Made by a program: the position numbers and the translations under genes. This document shows positions 7,162 through 16,400 of a stretch of DNA of 33,312 bases, piece after piece. The notes under the pieces were generated by a model. The model saw only the letters and a program-made list of their open reading frames with translations. It searched no databases and was not told the DNA's origin. Numbering within the stretch: the stretch's first letter is position 1; every line of letters starts with the position of its first letter. The stretch covers positions 1 to 33,312 of IMG/VR virus record IMGVR_UViG_3300006802_000291; one strand, 5' to 3'. Origin of the DNA: a virus.

Positions 7162-9241
7162 GCTGACTACTACAGATCTCGCTAGTCTAACCAGCGAATC
7201 TTCTGCAGTATCTGCTATTAATGACAACTTCGCTGCTGTAGAGACTGCTCTAGAGAATACACTCTCTAGGGACGGTACGTCTCCTAACAGCATGGAGTCT
7301 GACTTTGATATGAATTCTAACGACATCCTTAATGCTGGGGATGTTGAAGCTGATACGCTTACCTTAAATGGCCTTACAGTTACTGCTGAGGATGTACTCG
7401 GTAGTACTACTGTTACAATCATCAATAATGGTGAGGGAGACGTAAAAGAGCCTGTAGCAACTGCTACTACAGCTAATATTACTCTTAGCGGTGAGCAGAC
7501 TATTGATGGTGTTCTTACTAGTGCTAGTCGGGTCCTAGTTAAAGACCAAAGCGATGCTAGTGAAAATGGTATCTATTTGTCTGGTGCTGGAGCTTGGTCT
7601 AGGGCTACAGATGCTGATGACAACGGTGAGTTGCAGCCCGGTACACTAGTCTGGGTTGATTCTGAAGCTACTGTCAACGGTGACAAGCTTTTTACACTGA
7701 CTACTCCCAGCAATGTAGAACCAGTTATCGGTACTACGGATCAGACTTGGTCAAGCATTACTCCTGCTGCTAGGTACAAGTCTAACAAGAACAAAGGGGT
7801 CTTGGTCACTACGTATACTCTAGAACTGGCAGATGCTAACTGCATCCTGTACTTCTATGCTAGTGATCCTGTTACTGTTACCATCCCAACTAAAGCTGCT
7901 GTTAACTTCAGCAACAGAGTTGAGATCGGCCTAGTCAACTACGGCGGTGGTGCTATTACAGTCGTAGCAGATACTGGCGTTACTCTGTACAGTCCGGGTG
8001 ACAAGACGATCTCCCGTCAGTACGGATTAGCTTGGTTGAAAAAGAAGGGCGCTAACACTTGGTTTATGAATGGGGAAGCCCTCTCTACCGAGATGGAGAC
8101 CCTTCACGCTCTTACTGATCCTTCTGCAGATCGTATCCTTTTCTGGGACACGTCTGCGTCAGCCTACGGTCAACTGACAGTTGGCTCAGGGCTCACCCTT
8201 TCTGGGACCACCCTTAGTGCTGATGCTAGTAGTGCTGCTTGGGGGGCAATAACAGGGACTCTTTCTGATCAGACAGACCTACAGGCTGAACTTGATGCAA
8301 TCCTAGGCTATGGGTACATCGTAGACGCTGCAGAAGTTGACCTCCCTAATAGCCGTGCTGCAGCTAGTTCTACTAGTGTAACTGTAAATACCAGTCTTTC
8401 TGGGTACATCTCCTTTGAGCGTGCTGCTCTTACTGGCGATATTACCGCTTCTGCCAACTCTAATGCTACTACTCTAGCAACAGTTAACGCTAACGTTGGT
8501 TCATTCGGGGGTGCGTCTACAGTCCCTGTTATCACTGTTAATGCAAAGGGGCTAGTTACCGCTGTCTCTACAGCCTCTGTTAGTGCTACTGTAGGCGATG
8601 CAGACTATGGGGATATTACTGTAGCCTCTGGTGTCTGGACGATCGACAACGCTGCTGTAACCTACGCTAAGACCTCTGCTGGAGTTCAGGCTTCCCTAGA
8701 CCTCGCTGACTCTTCTCTGCAGTCTAGTGATATCGGAAGCACTGTTCAAGCCTACGATGCAGATCTAGCTACGATTGCTGGGTTGACTGCGACTACGGAT
8801 AACTTCATCCAGTCGAAGTCTTCTGCATGGGCTTCTCGTACGCCTACGCAAGTCGCAGCTGATCTGTCCTCCCTTATCAAACCGGTTGAACACATAGCGA
8901 TTGCATGCTCTGACGAGACAACTGCGTTGACTACTGGGACAGCTAAAGTAACGTTCAGGATGCCTTACGCATTCACCCTGACCTCTGTTAGAGCTTCTGT
9001 TACTACTGCTCCTACAGGGGCTAACCTGAATGTAGACATCAACGAGTCAGGGGTTACAATCCTCTCGACTATCCTTTCGATCGATGCGGGAGAGAAAACT
9101 AGTACTACAGCTGCAACTCCCGTAGTAATCAGTGATACTAGTCTGGCAGACGATGCTGAGATCACCATTGACATTGATCAGATCGGTAGCACCGTTGCTG
9201 GCGCAGGTCTGAAAGTCTACCTCATCGGTACTCGAACCTAA
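7154..9241 (+). CDS. Tail fibre protein, modular
   Basis: 695 residues, rich in Thr, Ala, Ser, Gly and Asp, predicted trimeric beta fibre. Three module types common in phage fibres are visible: ATTANITLSGEQTIDGVLTS with RVLVKDQSDASENGIYLSG (residues about 95-190); a ...GTLSDQTDLQAELDAIL joint near 375; and ATLATVNANVGSFGG-like text (here NATTLATVNANVGSFGG with VPVITVNAKGLVTAVSTASV) around 440-480. A C-terminal domain ends GLKVYLIGTRT, also widespread in phage adhesins. The N-terminal 30 residues (LASLTSESSAVSAINDNFAA) look like the short virion-binding segment. ATG 7154 overlaps the upstream gene; the stop overlaps the next fibre gene (TAATG). Host attachment is the expected role; the receptor cannot be read from the sequence. 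Confidence 0.85.
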   Translation: MAKLTTTDLASLTSESSAVSAINDNFAAVETALENTLSRDGTSPNSMESDFDMNSNDILNAGDVEADTLTLNGLTVTAEDVLGSTTVTIINNGEGDVKEPVATATTANITLSGEQTIDGVLTSASRVLVKDQSDASENGIYLSGAGAWSRATDADDNGELQPGTLVWVDSEATVNGDKLFTLTTPSNVEPVIGTTDQTWSSITPAARYKSNKNKGVLVTTYTLELADANCILYFYASDPVTVTIPTKAAVNFSNRVEIGLVNYGGGAITVVADTGVTLYSPGDKTISRQYGLAWLKKKGANTWFMNGEALSTEMETLHALTDPSADRILFWDTSASAYGQLTVGSGLTLSGTTLSADASSAAWGAITGTLSDQTDLQAELDAILGYGYIVDAAEVDLPNSRAAASSTSVTVNTSLSGYISFERAALTGDITASANSNATTLATVNANVGSFGGASTVPVITVNAKGLVTAVSTASVSATVGDADYGDITVASGVWTIDNAAVTYAKTSAGVQASLDLADSSLQSSDIGSTVQAYDADLATIAGLTATTDNFIQSKSSAWASRTPTQVAADLSSLIKPVEHIAIACSDETTALTTGTAKVTFRMPYAFTLTSVRASVTTAPTGANLNVDINESGVTILSTILSIDAGEKTSTTAATPVVISDTSLADDAEITIDIDQIGSTVAGAGLKVYLIGTRT

Positions 9242-10458
9242 TGAGCTTCATCCTTAATCCATACCGCTATGCTTCTACTGGATTCCCTTGGTACGCTCAA
9301 GCTGATGGAGCGGGTACCGATATTTACGATGCTACTGGCATCCAGTCTGGTGGTACATTTACTGTTCCTTCTAGTTGGAATGGCAGGTATGTCCGCCATG
9401 TAGGCAACCTTGCTCGCGGTTTTGCTGGTGGTACTATCTACGCTTTAAAAGGGGGTAGTAAATATAGTGGTGGTGGTGGTTCCACTATGGAGAATGTTGG
9501 TGGTACTGAAAGGGGTTTCTTCTTTGGGGCTCCTGTATCTGTTTCTACTAGTGATACCTTTACCGCCTCTGGGCTAAGCGGAACGACAGACTACCATGAA
9601 GTAGCAGTACAACCTTCGGGTTTCAATGGTGCACTAGTCTACCATAATACTACTCAGAGTATCACAACCTCCCCGACTTCCCTCGCCTTTAACAGTGAAA
9701 CCTACGATCTAGACTCGTGGCACGATACTGCTACTAATAACGATAGACTGACAGTTCCTAGCGGTGTCTCACTAGTACGTTGTAGTGGGCAGGTCTACTG
9801 TTCTGGGTTTTCTGTTCAGATGCAGCTTACTATCTACATGAATGGTAGTAATGTTGTTGGTGTCTCTCCAATTTGTGATCGTGTAGGAGAGTACGTTAAT
9901 GTTACTACCCCTCCGATTGCATGTTCTCCCGGAGACTACTTTACTCTAGTCGCTACAGCTTCTTCGGGTACTGGTACTGCGGCAGCGAATGGAGACACTT
10001 GGTTTGCCGCTGAGGAACTAAACGCTAGTTTGAAATACGCTGTTGGTGTAGTTACAACGAACCAAGCAGTCTCTGGTGGTTCAACCTTTGGTGGACCTAT
10101 ATACATGGGTTCCCAATACGCCGATGTAGGTACTTGGTTTACCCCGGGAGACGAGTTCTTTACAGTACCCTCGGGTATTACAAAGATTCGAATGGGTTTC
10201 TCTGCTTGGTCTGGAAACACTAGTACCACCAATTACGGTAGTATGGGTATCAATGGTGATACTAGTGGCGATATCCCGCAAATCTCTTGTGGGTATAGTG
10301 GTGTGAATACCGGTGTTGAACAGCAGCATGGTATTAGTGGTATATGCACAGTCACCCCCGGAGATCTAATATACCCAACCCACGCTGCAGCTGTCGCTGG
10401 AAATATTCAACCTGACAGTTTCTATTGGGTTGAAGAGGTTTTGGAAGTAACATCATAG
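9241..10458 (+). CDS. Second fibre / receptor-binding protein, starts FILNPYRY
   Basis: 405 residues. The N-terminal MSFILNPYRYAS is a short leader I recognise from many phage tail or adhesin proteins with otherwise unrelated bodies. The body is rich in Gly, Ser, Thr and aromatic residues, with Gly-rich turns (GGSKYSGGGGSTMENVGG). At least two similar beta-sandwich segments are apparent: around residues 140-260 (DRLTVPSGVSLVRCSGQVYC) and 290-405 (EFFTVPSGITKIRMGFSAWS), each containing FTVPSG/LTVPSG and ending near a PGD(Y/L) turn. These resemble C1q/TNF-like jelly-roll tips. It is coupled to the preceding fibre gene by TAATG and is probably a distal tip or alternative receptor binder. The exact fold is inferred. 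Confidence 0.78.
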   Translation: MSFILNPYRYASTGFPWYAQADGAGTDIYDATGIQSGGTFTVPSSWNGRYVRHVGNLARGFAGGTIYALKGGSKYSGGGGSTMENVGGTERGFFFGAPVSVSTSDTFTASGLSGTTDYHEVAVQPSGFNGALVYHNTTQSITTSPTSLAFNSETYDLDSWHDTATNNDRLTVPSGVSLVRCSGQVYCSGFSVQMQLTIYMNGSNVVGVSPICDRVGEYVNVTTPPIACSPGDYFTLVATASSGTGTAAANGDTWFAAEELNASLKYAVGVVTTNQAVSGGSTFGGPIYMGSQYADVGTWFTPGDEFFTVPSGITKIRMGFSAWSGNTSTTNYGSMGINGDTSGDIPQISCGYSGVNTGVEQQHGISGICTVTPGDLIYPTHAAAVAGNIQPDSFYWVEEVLEVTS

Positions 10459-10465
10459 GTGATTC

Positions 10466-11167
10466 ATGTTTCGTAACTACTTCCTCTCTATCGCTACTGT
10501 GGCTGTCTTTGCAGCTGTAACAGGCTACACTTTCCTAAAGCCTGACAATCTTCAGGCTATTCAAGATAGCCAAGTACAGGTGGCTAGTCTAGACGCTAAG
10601 TGTACTGGTACGATTATCGATGATGAACAGAATTACATCCTGACGGCAGCCCACTGTCTTTCTACAAATGCTAAGCAGGGGTTTTATGACATCATCCATC
10701 GAGAGTACAAGAATGGAAAAATTGCTGTAACAAAGACTTATAAAGCTAAGGTCATAAAGTTTGACAAGTCTGTAGACCTAATGCTCATGCAGCTGGTCGA
10801 AGGTGACTTTGAGAGTGGTACGGAAGTCAGTATCTCTACAGACTACAAAGTTGGAGACCCAGTCTTTGTCTATGGTAATCCGATTGGTCTGATCGACATT
10901 CTAACTCGTGGTGTTGTCGCTAGGGAGCTTATGTTTCTAGACAGTGCCAACCTGAAGCGTCCTGAGATGGTCATCGACGCTCTTATCAATGTCGGTAATA
11001 GTGGCGGTGGTGTTTTCAATGAGAGTGGCGAGCTGGTAGGTGTCTTGAATATCTCCTATGCCAGACGAATGTTTATAGGTATGGGAACTATTCTTAGTGA
11101 TGCACCTTACGGCATGGCTGTCCCATCTGAGTATGTTCTGGAATTCCTTGAAGGATACGTTGTGTGA
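10466..11167 (+). CDS. Exported trypsin-like (S1/HtrA-type) serine protease
   Basis: 233 residues. An N-terminal hydrophobic segment (residues 5-24, YFLSIATVAVFAAVTGYTFL) indicates export or membrane anchoring. The chymotrypsin-fold catalytic triad is visible: His63 in LTAAHC, Asp104 in KSVDLMLMQL, and Ser179 in NVGNSGGGVF. The oxyanion-type GNSGG and the following GELVGVLNIS strand match DegP/HtrA family proteases, but there is no PDZ domain, so only the protease core is present. It starts eight bases after the second fibre gene and shares GTGA with the endolysin start at 11164, placing it at the head of the lysis cassette. Cleavage of periplasmic or envelope proteins during lysis is the simplest hypothesis. 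Processing of a virion protein is the alternative. Confidence 0.88.
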   Translation: MFRNYFLSIATVAVFAAVTGYTFLKPDNLQAIQDSQVQVASLDAKCTGTIIDDEQNYILTAAHCLSTNAKQGFYDIIHREYKNGKIAVTKTYKAKVIKFDKSVDLMLMQLVEGDFESGTEVSISTDYKVGDPVFVYGNPIGLIDILTRGVVARELMFLDSANLKRPEMVIDALINVGNSGGGVFNESGELVGVLNISYARRMFIGMGTILSDAPYGMAVPSEYVLEFLEGYVV

Positions 11168-11790
11168 TTGACCACGGTTTATTCTTCCGCTTTATGAGGT
11201 CTACCTTTGGACCTCTAAGGCAGGAGCAGGTAGATGGGTTTAATGTACTTCTTCCCGAGCTTGAAGGTCTACCCTTTAGGCATCAGGCCTACATCCTAGC
11301 TACTGTCTGGCATGAGACTGGAAAGACTGTCCAGCCTGTACGTGAAGGCTTTAATGTCTCTGAGAAGTACAGGAAAGAGCACTTCCGTTATTACCCCTAC
11401 TACGGTCGTGGCTATGTCCAGCTGACTTGGGCTCACAACTACAAGAGGGCTGGAGACTACTTCAAAGTAGACCTCCTTAAAGACCCTGACAAGGCCCTAG
11501 AGCCTAAGCTTGCAGCTAAGATTCTAGTAGTAGGTATGACGAAGGGCTGGTTTGGTAAGCCCCTAGCTGACCAGTCGTACTACGAGATGCGAAGGTCAGT
11601 CAATATCCTAGACCAAGCCCAGAGGATTGCAGACTATGCCTACCTCTTCGAGAAAGTCCTGATTGACTCAACTGTAAATACTACAGCACCTGCAGTTGTC
11701 CCTCCTGCTTCTAAACCTAAGACGCTATCTAAACCTAAGACGCTAATTGAATTGATTGTATCCTTGATTAAAAGGTTGTTTGGTAAATGA
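11164..11790 (+). CDS. Endolysin, GH19 chitinase-like peptidoglycan hydrolase
   Basis: 208 residues starting at GTG 11164. The catalytic domain covers about residues 5-165 and carries ILATVWHETGKTVQPVREGF, where the Glu of WHETG is the expected acid, then YYGRGYVQLTWAHNY and GMTKGWFGKPLAD, all typical of GH19-like phage lysozymes (COG3179 type). No signal peptide is present, so release to the wall should depend on a holin. The C-terminal 40 residues are a Pro/Lys linker containing a perfect 18-bp tandem duplication (KPKTLS KPKTL), followed by a cationic amphipathic helix (LIELIVSLIKRLFGK) that could bind membrane. It overlaps the protease upstream and the small membrane protein downstream (ATGA). 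The family call is strong; the tail role is inference. Confidence 0.88.
   Translation: MIDHGLFFRFMRSTFGPLRQEQVDGFNVLLPELEGLPFRHQAYILATVWHETGKTVQPVREGFNVSEKYRKEHFRYYPYYGRGYVQLTWAHNYKRAGDYFKVDLLKDPDKALEPKLAAKILVVGMTKGWFGKPLADQSYYEMRRSVNILDQAQRIADYAYLFEKVLIDSTVNTTAPAVVPPASKPKTLSKPKTLIELIVSLIKRLFGK
11710..11745 (+). repeat. Two perfect 18-bp tandem direct repeats in the endolysin tail
   Basis: Unit TCTAAACCTAAGACGCTA occurs at 11710-11727 and again at 11728-11745. In the endolysin frame it encodes a duplicated Ser-Lys-Pro-Lys-Thr-Leu unit in the linker before the C-terminal cationic helix. The identity of both copies at all bases suggests a recent duplication or slippage. Confidence 0.9.
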
Positions 11791-12032
11791 AGAAAGTTTG
11801 GGAAAAGTTCAAGTACTACATCCACGCTAAAAGCTTAGTATGGTGGACTGGTCTAATGTCTGTATTACTGGGTATCTCTCAGTGGTTCACGGACAACCCT
11901 ATTGTACACTCCCTAGCAGAAGTAGTTAACTCTCTTGGTGGTGGAATGGGTCAGGTCAGCCCTGCGAATCTAATCATCCTCGGTCTTAGCCTTATCGGTA
12001 TCCGCGCTAAACTGGAAGACATGGCAAAGTGA
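11787..12032 (+). CDS. Small membrane protein in lysis cassette (possible holin partner)
   Basis: 81 residues. A basic N-terminus (MKKVWEKFKYYIHAK) is followed by a hydrophobic helix at about 16-36 (SLVWWTGLMSVLLGISQWFT). A Gly-rich stretch comes next, then a second hydrophobic segment at about 60-72 (NLIILGLSLIGIRAKL), and a short charged end. Two membrane segments, small size and position between endolysin and the 3TM holin suggest a holin, antiholin or pinholin-like protein. It is coupled at both ends: ATGA with the endolysin and GTGA with the next gene. I do not recognise a specific family, so the function rests on topology and context. Confidence 0.72.
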   Translation: MKKVWEKFKYYIHAKSLVWWTGLMSVLLGISQWFTDNPIVHSLAEVVNSLGGGMGQVSPANLIILGLSLIGIRAKLEDMAK

Positions 12033-12391
12033 TCTGGAAGCTCTTTAGCCTCTTCTTTACGTCTGGGTTGAGCTCCATAGGGGATCAGCTTAACCGGGCA
12101 TATCAGGCTAAACTGACTGCACAGAATGACCATGAGCGTATTGCAGCAGAGCTGGATATCAAACAACTAGAGGCTAGACAAGCTGTCCTAATAGCAGAAC
12201 AAGGGAACTGGGTTACTAGGTGGATTCGCCCTGCTATCGCCCTCCCTGTAGTCATCTTTCTCTGGAAGGTCCTCGTCTATGACCTCGTATTGGGCCTAGG
12301 AGCTACAGACAACCCTAGCCAGAACGTCTGGTACGTCATCATGACTGTCCTTGGTGCATACTTCCTCACCCGTCCATTCGAGAAGAGATAA
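12029..12391 (+). CDS. Holin of the GTA 3TM type
   Basis: 120 residues starting at GTG 12029. A first hydrophobic patch lies at residues 1-16. A charged coiled-coil-like helix follows around 22-56 (YQAKLTAQNDHERIAAELDI, LEARQAVLIAEQ). Then NWVTRWIRPAIALPVVIFLW and VLVYDLVLGLGATDNPS precede a last hydrophobic helix (WYVIMTVLGAYFLTRPFEK). This layout and the WxxRxxRPxxA and VLGLG patterns match the three-transmembrane holin family described in gene transfer agents (GTA_holin_3TM). It should open the inner membrane for the upstream endolysin. The stop overlaps the tail tube gene start (TAATG at 12389-12393). Confidence 0.85.
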   Translation: MIWKLFSLFFTSGLSSIGDQLNRAYQAKLTAQNDHERIAAELDIKQLEARQAVLIAEQGNWVTRWIRPAIALPVVIFLWKVLVYDLVLGLGATDNPSQNVWYVIMTVLGAYFLTRPFEKR

Positions 12392-13140
12392 TGAAATACA
12401 CACTCCTTGAGATGATCCAGCGTATCCTCTCCGCTATTAAGGGCGAAGAGGTTAATAGCTACAGTGATACCGCTGAGTCCCTAGCAGTCCGTGACATAGT
12501 CAAGGAATGCTATTTCAACATCATCAGCAATCAGGACTTTCCGGAGCTCAAGACGTTCTTCGAACTGAATGCCAGTGGAGACAACAACCTCCCTGTCCGG
12601 ATGTCTATCCCTGACGATGTCATTGGTGTAGAGTGGATTAGGTATAATGGTGAGGTGTTGTCCTACCTTGAGCCTGACGATTTCTACACCAAGCAGAACA
12701 ACCTCGATACTACCGCTGACAATGTCGGTACGATGAATATCGAGACTGGTACCGGACCTGATACCATACCGTTTAACTACACTAACGATGCTGACCCCCA
12801 GTACTATACGTACTATGAAGACAAGTACATCATCTTTGATTCGTACGATAGTGATACTGAGGCTACCCTCCAGAAGGCGAACACAGTATGCTATGGACTA
12901 CGTACGATTGCATGGGAGGATGATGACTCCTTTACCCCGACCCTAGACGCCCATTCCTTCAATATCCTCATGAAGGACGCTAAGGCTATGGCCTTCCTAG
13001 AACTGCGTCAGATGACCAATCAGAGTGAGATTGCTGCTGGTCGTAAAGCTAGGATCAAGGCAGAGCAGAAGAAGCATAGGGCTAACTACAAGAGGATGGA
13101 ATACTACTACAACGACTATCCCAACTACGGAAAGAGATGA
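12391..13140 (+). CDS. Tail tubular protein A (T7 gp11-like adaptor)
   Basis: 249 residues. The N-terminus TLLEMIQRILSAIKGEEVNS followed by DTAESLAVRDIVKECYFNII is characteristic of the gp11-like tail adaptor, which joins the portal ring to the tail nozzle and helps close the head after packaging. The middle contains DDVIGVEWIRYNGEVLSYLE and later WEDDDSFTPTLDAHSFNILM with KDAKAMAFLELRQMTNQSEI, also family-typical. The C-terminus is basic and Tyr/Asn-rich. It overlaps the holin stop and is followed by a small gene and the gp12-like nozzle, the expected partner. The length is somewhat above T7 gp11 (196 residues) but normal for marine podoviruses. Confidence 0.88.
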   Translation: MKYTLLEMIQRILSAIKGEEVNSYSDTAESLAVRDIVKECYFNIISNQDFPELKTFFELNASGDNNLPVRMSIPDDVIGVEWIRYNGEVLSYLEPDDFYTKQNNLDTTADNVGTMNIETGTGPDTIPFNYTNDADPQYYTYYEDKYIIFDSYDSDTEATLQKANTVCYGLRTIAWEDDDSFTPTLDAHSFNILMKDAKAMAFLELRQMTNQSEIAAGRKARIKAEQKKHRANYKRMEYYYNDYPNYGKR

Positions 13141-13454
13141 CCATGGCACTAAAGTTTGTTGATGCTGACCTGAACACTAACAACTTTGACCCTACTCGTG
13201 ATATCCCGAATGAACGTGTAATTCATACGTCTCACGGCAGAACGTTTAAGCTCCTGCGAAAAGACCCATACGGTCTGGTAAGCATCCAGTGGGACAAGGG
13301 CCCCACTCCAGAGAAGATCTCTGGACACTATACAGATTTCTCGAAGGCTCGTGATGCTCTAATGTTGTACATTAATAATGAGACCTTCATGAAGGAGGTC
13401 CCTGAGCCGATCGAGACCCCTACAGTGAAGTACAAGAAGGTCAAGGATGCCTAA
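13137..13454 (+). CDS. Small protein between the two tail tube genes, unknown function
   Basis: 105 residues (or 103 if ATG 13143 is used). It is hydrophilic, with HTSHGRTFKLLRKDPYGLVS and SGHYTDFSKARDALMLYINN, suggesting a small alpha/beta domain, and a basic tail ending VKYKKVKDA. No signal, membrane helix or Cys. I have seen small genes at this site between gp11-like and gp12-like genes in related podoviruses, but know no assigned role. The ATG at 13137 forms an ATGA overlap with the upstream gene, and its end overlaps the nozzle start by eight bases. A minor tail protein or assembly factor is plausible; nothing is shown. Confidence 0.75.
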   Translation: MTMALKFVDADLNTNNFDPTRDIPNERVIHTSHGRTFKLLRKDPYGLVSIQWDKGPTPEKISGHYTDFSKARDALMLYINNETFMKEVPEPIETPTVKYKKVKDA

Positions 13455-16400
13455 GAATCTAGGTCAGGCTGTCGAGAACAACTTCATTCAGGGCCTCGTC
13501 ACTGAGGCTACTGGAATGAACTACCCTGAACACGCTGTTACCGAGTCGTTTAACGTCCGGTACAACAGAAAGGGTAATGTCAATCGACGCCTTGGTATCA
13601 ACTACGAAGCGGGATACACTGCGGCTGGTGATGCAGCTACTGGTGATGTGTCCCGTTCGTTCATCTGGAATGGTGTAGGCTTTGAAGGCCAACGCACCTT
13701 TCTAGTTGTCCAGAGTGGTACCACGATCTACTTCTACGAAGCTCAGAGCGGTGGTATTTACAGCACTGGGCAGAAGGACTTTGAGATTGATCTGACTGCC
13801 CATGGAAGCAATGCTAGCAACATTAACATTGCCGACAGAGCATGTTCTTTCGCTAGTGGGGTTGGCAAGCTCTTCATTTGCCACCCCTACTGCGAGCCTA
13901 TGTACGTAGAATATGACGATGTTACAGACGATATCACTGTTACAGAATTCACTATCGAAGTCCGAGACCACGGAGGTCTGGAAGAGAGCGGTGTAGAAGC
14001 TGGTGATCGTCCTACTACGCTTACTAACACCCATAAGTACAACCTCTGGAATCAGGGCTGGTGGGAGCGTAAAGTCTACGATGGCAAGTACCCTATTACG
14101 GCTTTCCTTGCTGGTGGTGAGGGGTACCCTAGCAATGCAGATGTCTGGTGGATCTATAAAGACGAGCAGAACCTCTTTGATAAGACCCTGATCAATAAGG
14201 TTGACATTGGTAACTCCGAGTCTCCTCGTGGCCATTACATCTACAATGCCTTTGACATCAACCGTGAAGCTAAGACTGGTATAGCTGATATCGAGTCTAA
14301 GACTACTGGTGGTATCCGCCCTAGCTGTGTAGCTTTTTACAGTGGACGTGTCTGGTTTGGTGGCGTTAACGTACCGGGTTTTGGTAACAAGATCTACTAC
14401 ACCCAGATTATCGTACGAGACGAACAGATTGGACGCTGCTACCAGCAGAATGACCCTACCTCTGAAGAGCAGTCTGACCTCCTCGATAACGATGGTGGTG
14501 ACATTCTAATCCCAGATATGGGAGCTCTGTCTACCTTCTACAATATGGGGAATGCTCTAGTCCTCTTCTCTAACAATGGTATCTGGCAGGTCTCTGGTAG
14601 TGGTACTGGTGGGACTGGTTTCCGTGCTACAGACTTTACTGTAGCTAAGGTTAGCTCTACTGCATGCCCTACCAGCTTCACGCTAGTCGAAGCCGAGAAT
14701 GTCCCCTTCTGGTGGAACTTTGATGGTATCTGGGTGCTAAAGCCGGATGCTAGCGGTATCCCTATTGCTGAATCCCTCTCTAATGACACTATCAAGACCT
14801 TCTACCATGACATCCCACCTGAGTGCCGTGTCTATGCTCAGGGTGCCTATAACCCTCTAGAGCGTACTATCCAGTGGGTGTACAGGAGCACTACTGCAGA
14901 CAATACTGAGGAAAGGTTTACGTACGATCGTGCTCTAGAGCTCAATCTTACAACTGGTGCCTTCTACCCATTCTCGTGGACTGAAGCAGACCAGCGTATT
15001 GCTGGTATCTTCTGTGCCGCTAACGCTAGTGTCAACCGCTCCCTTTACCTAGAGCCTGTTACCAAGACAGACGGTGAGACAGTTACCGCTACTACTTCTG
15101 GGTCTGCTGGTGCAGTAACCCCTGCTTCAGCTTTCTTGGACGACGAATCGTCTACTCAGACTGCAAGTAACTCTCCTGCTGGCTATAGGTCTACTGGTGA
15201 CAACGCTTTCGTTCGTGCCTACGGTGTAGACTACTGTGTAACTGTAGCTGCATCCCATGGTTACATCCGTGTCTATAGTGTAGACACTGGTACAGACGCT
15301 ATTGAACTGACTGACTATGTCACTCCTGCAACGCTCTATAGTAGGATGTCGCTTGCTGGTACAGACTTCTCTGGTGGTATTAGTGCAATTGCTGGTGTCG
15401 GCTGTTCTGTCATTTCACAGGCTGCTAACAAACTGTACATCGTCTGCTACAACGGTGGTACTGGCTCAGATGATCTCTTCTTTGTCCACGCAGAGATTTC
15501 CTCTACTGGTCTAATCGATATTCTGGGTGTGATCCGTCAGAAGATAAGCACGCTAGACATCAACTATGCCCCTAATGGTGGCTGGAAGATGCTTACTCAG
15601 ATGGGTACAACGGCAGATACTGCTCAATCTATAATTGGTATGAGTAACTACAGTACCTCTGTCTCTGGTGCTGTACCGTCTATCTGGCTGCTACCGAGTA
15701 TCGATGAGATCGGAACTAGCTTCCAGTATAGTAGTGATACTGCAGTAGGGGATTCGTACCGTAAGCTTGCTACAGAGCTTGGTAAGTGGTTTGGGAATCA
15801 CTCCAGTTATCGCCCTGTCTGGAGCAACTGCTTCTGCATTCCGTCTAGTACTACCCTTAGTAAGATGTACTTCTCTATGGGGCCCGGTGATGTCAATGCA
15901 CATATTGATGGTGCTGGGTACTACTCGGATCAGCAGAGCCCGTTCATTGATGGAAAGACTGGAGCGTACCCTAACGGTATGATCTTCAATCTACCGTTTA
16001 CTATCTCTACTCATCCTGTCTTCGATACTGCTGCAAGCTGGTCTTTAGGCACAGTAGCAGCAGCCCCTGACCTGTTTACAGATGAGTACGGGAACAGTAA
16101 CTACCCCTTCCCCGATACCCTCGATACAGCCTTAAGCTTAGGTGCTGCTAACACTAAAGGCTACAATGACTACGGCCCTCGTCCTACTATCGTATACGCT
16201 AGTTCAAAGTGGTACGCTATCTGGACTCAGATGCTGGAGAACAGGAACTTCAACTCTTACGTAGGTCAAGATACTACTGAGGCTCTAGCTAGAGCAAGAA
16301 TCTTTGAGATTAATACTACTGACCAAGTGTGCACTCAGAAGGATGCTTGGGACTTTATCCCATTTGACTGGGATACTGACTTTGCTGGGTGGACTAGCAG

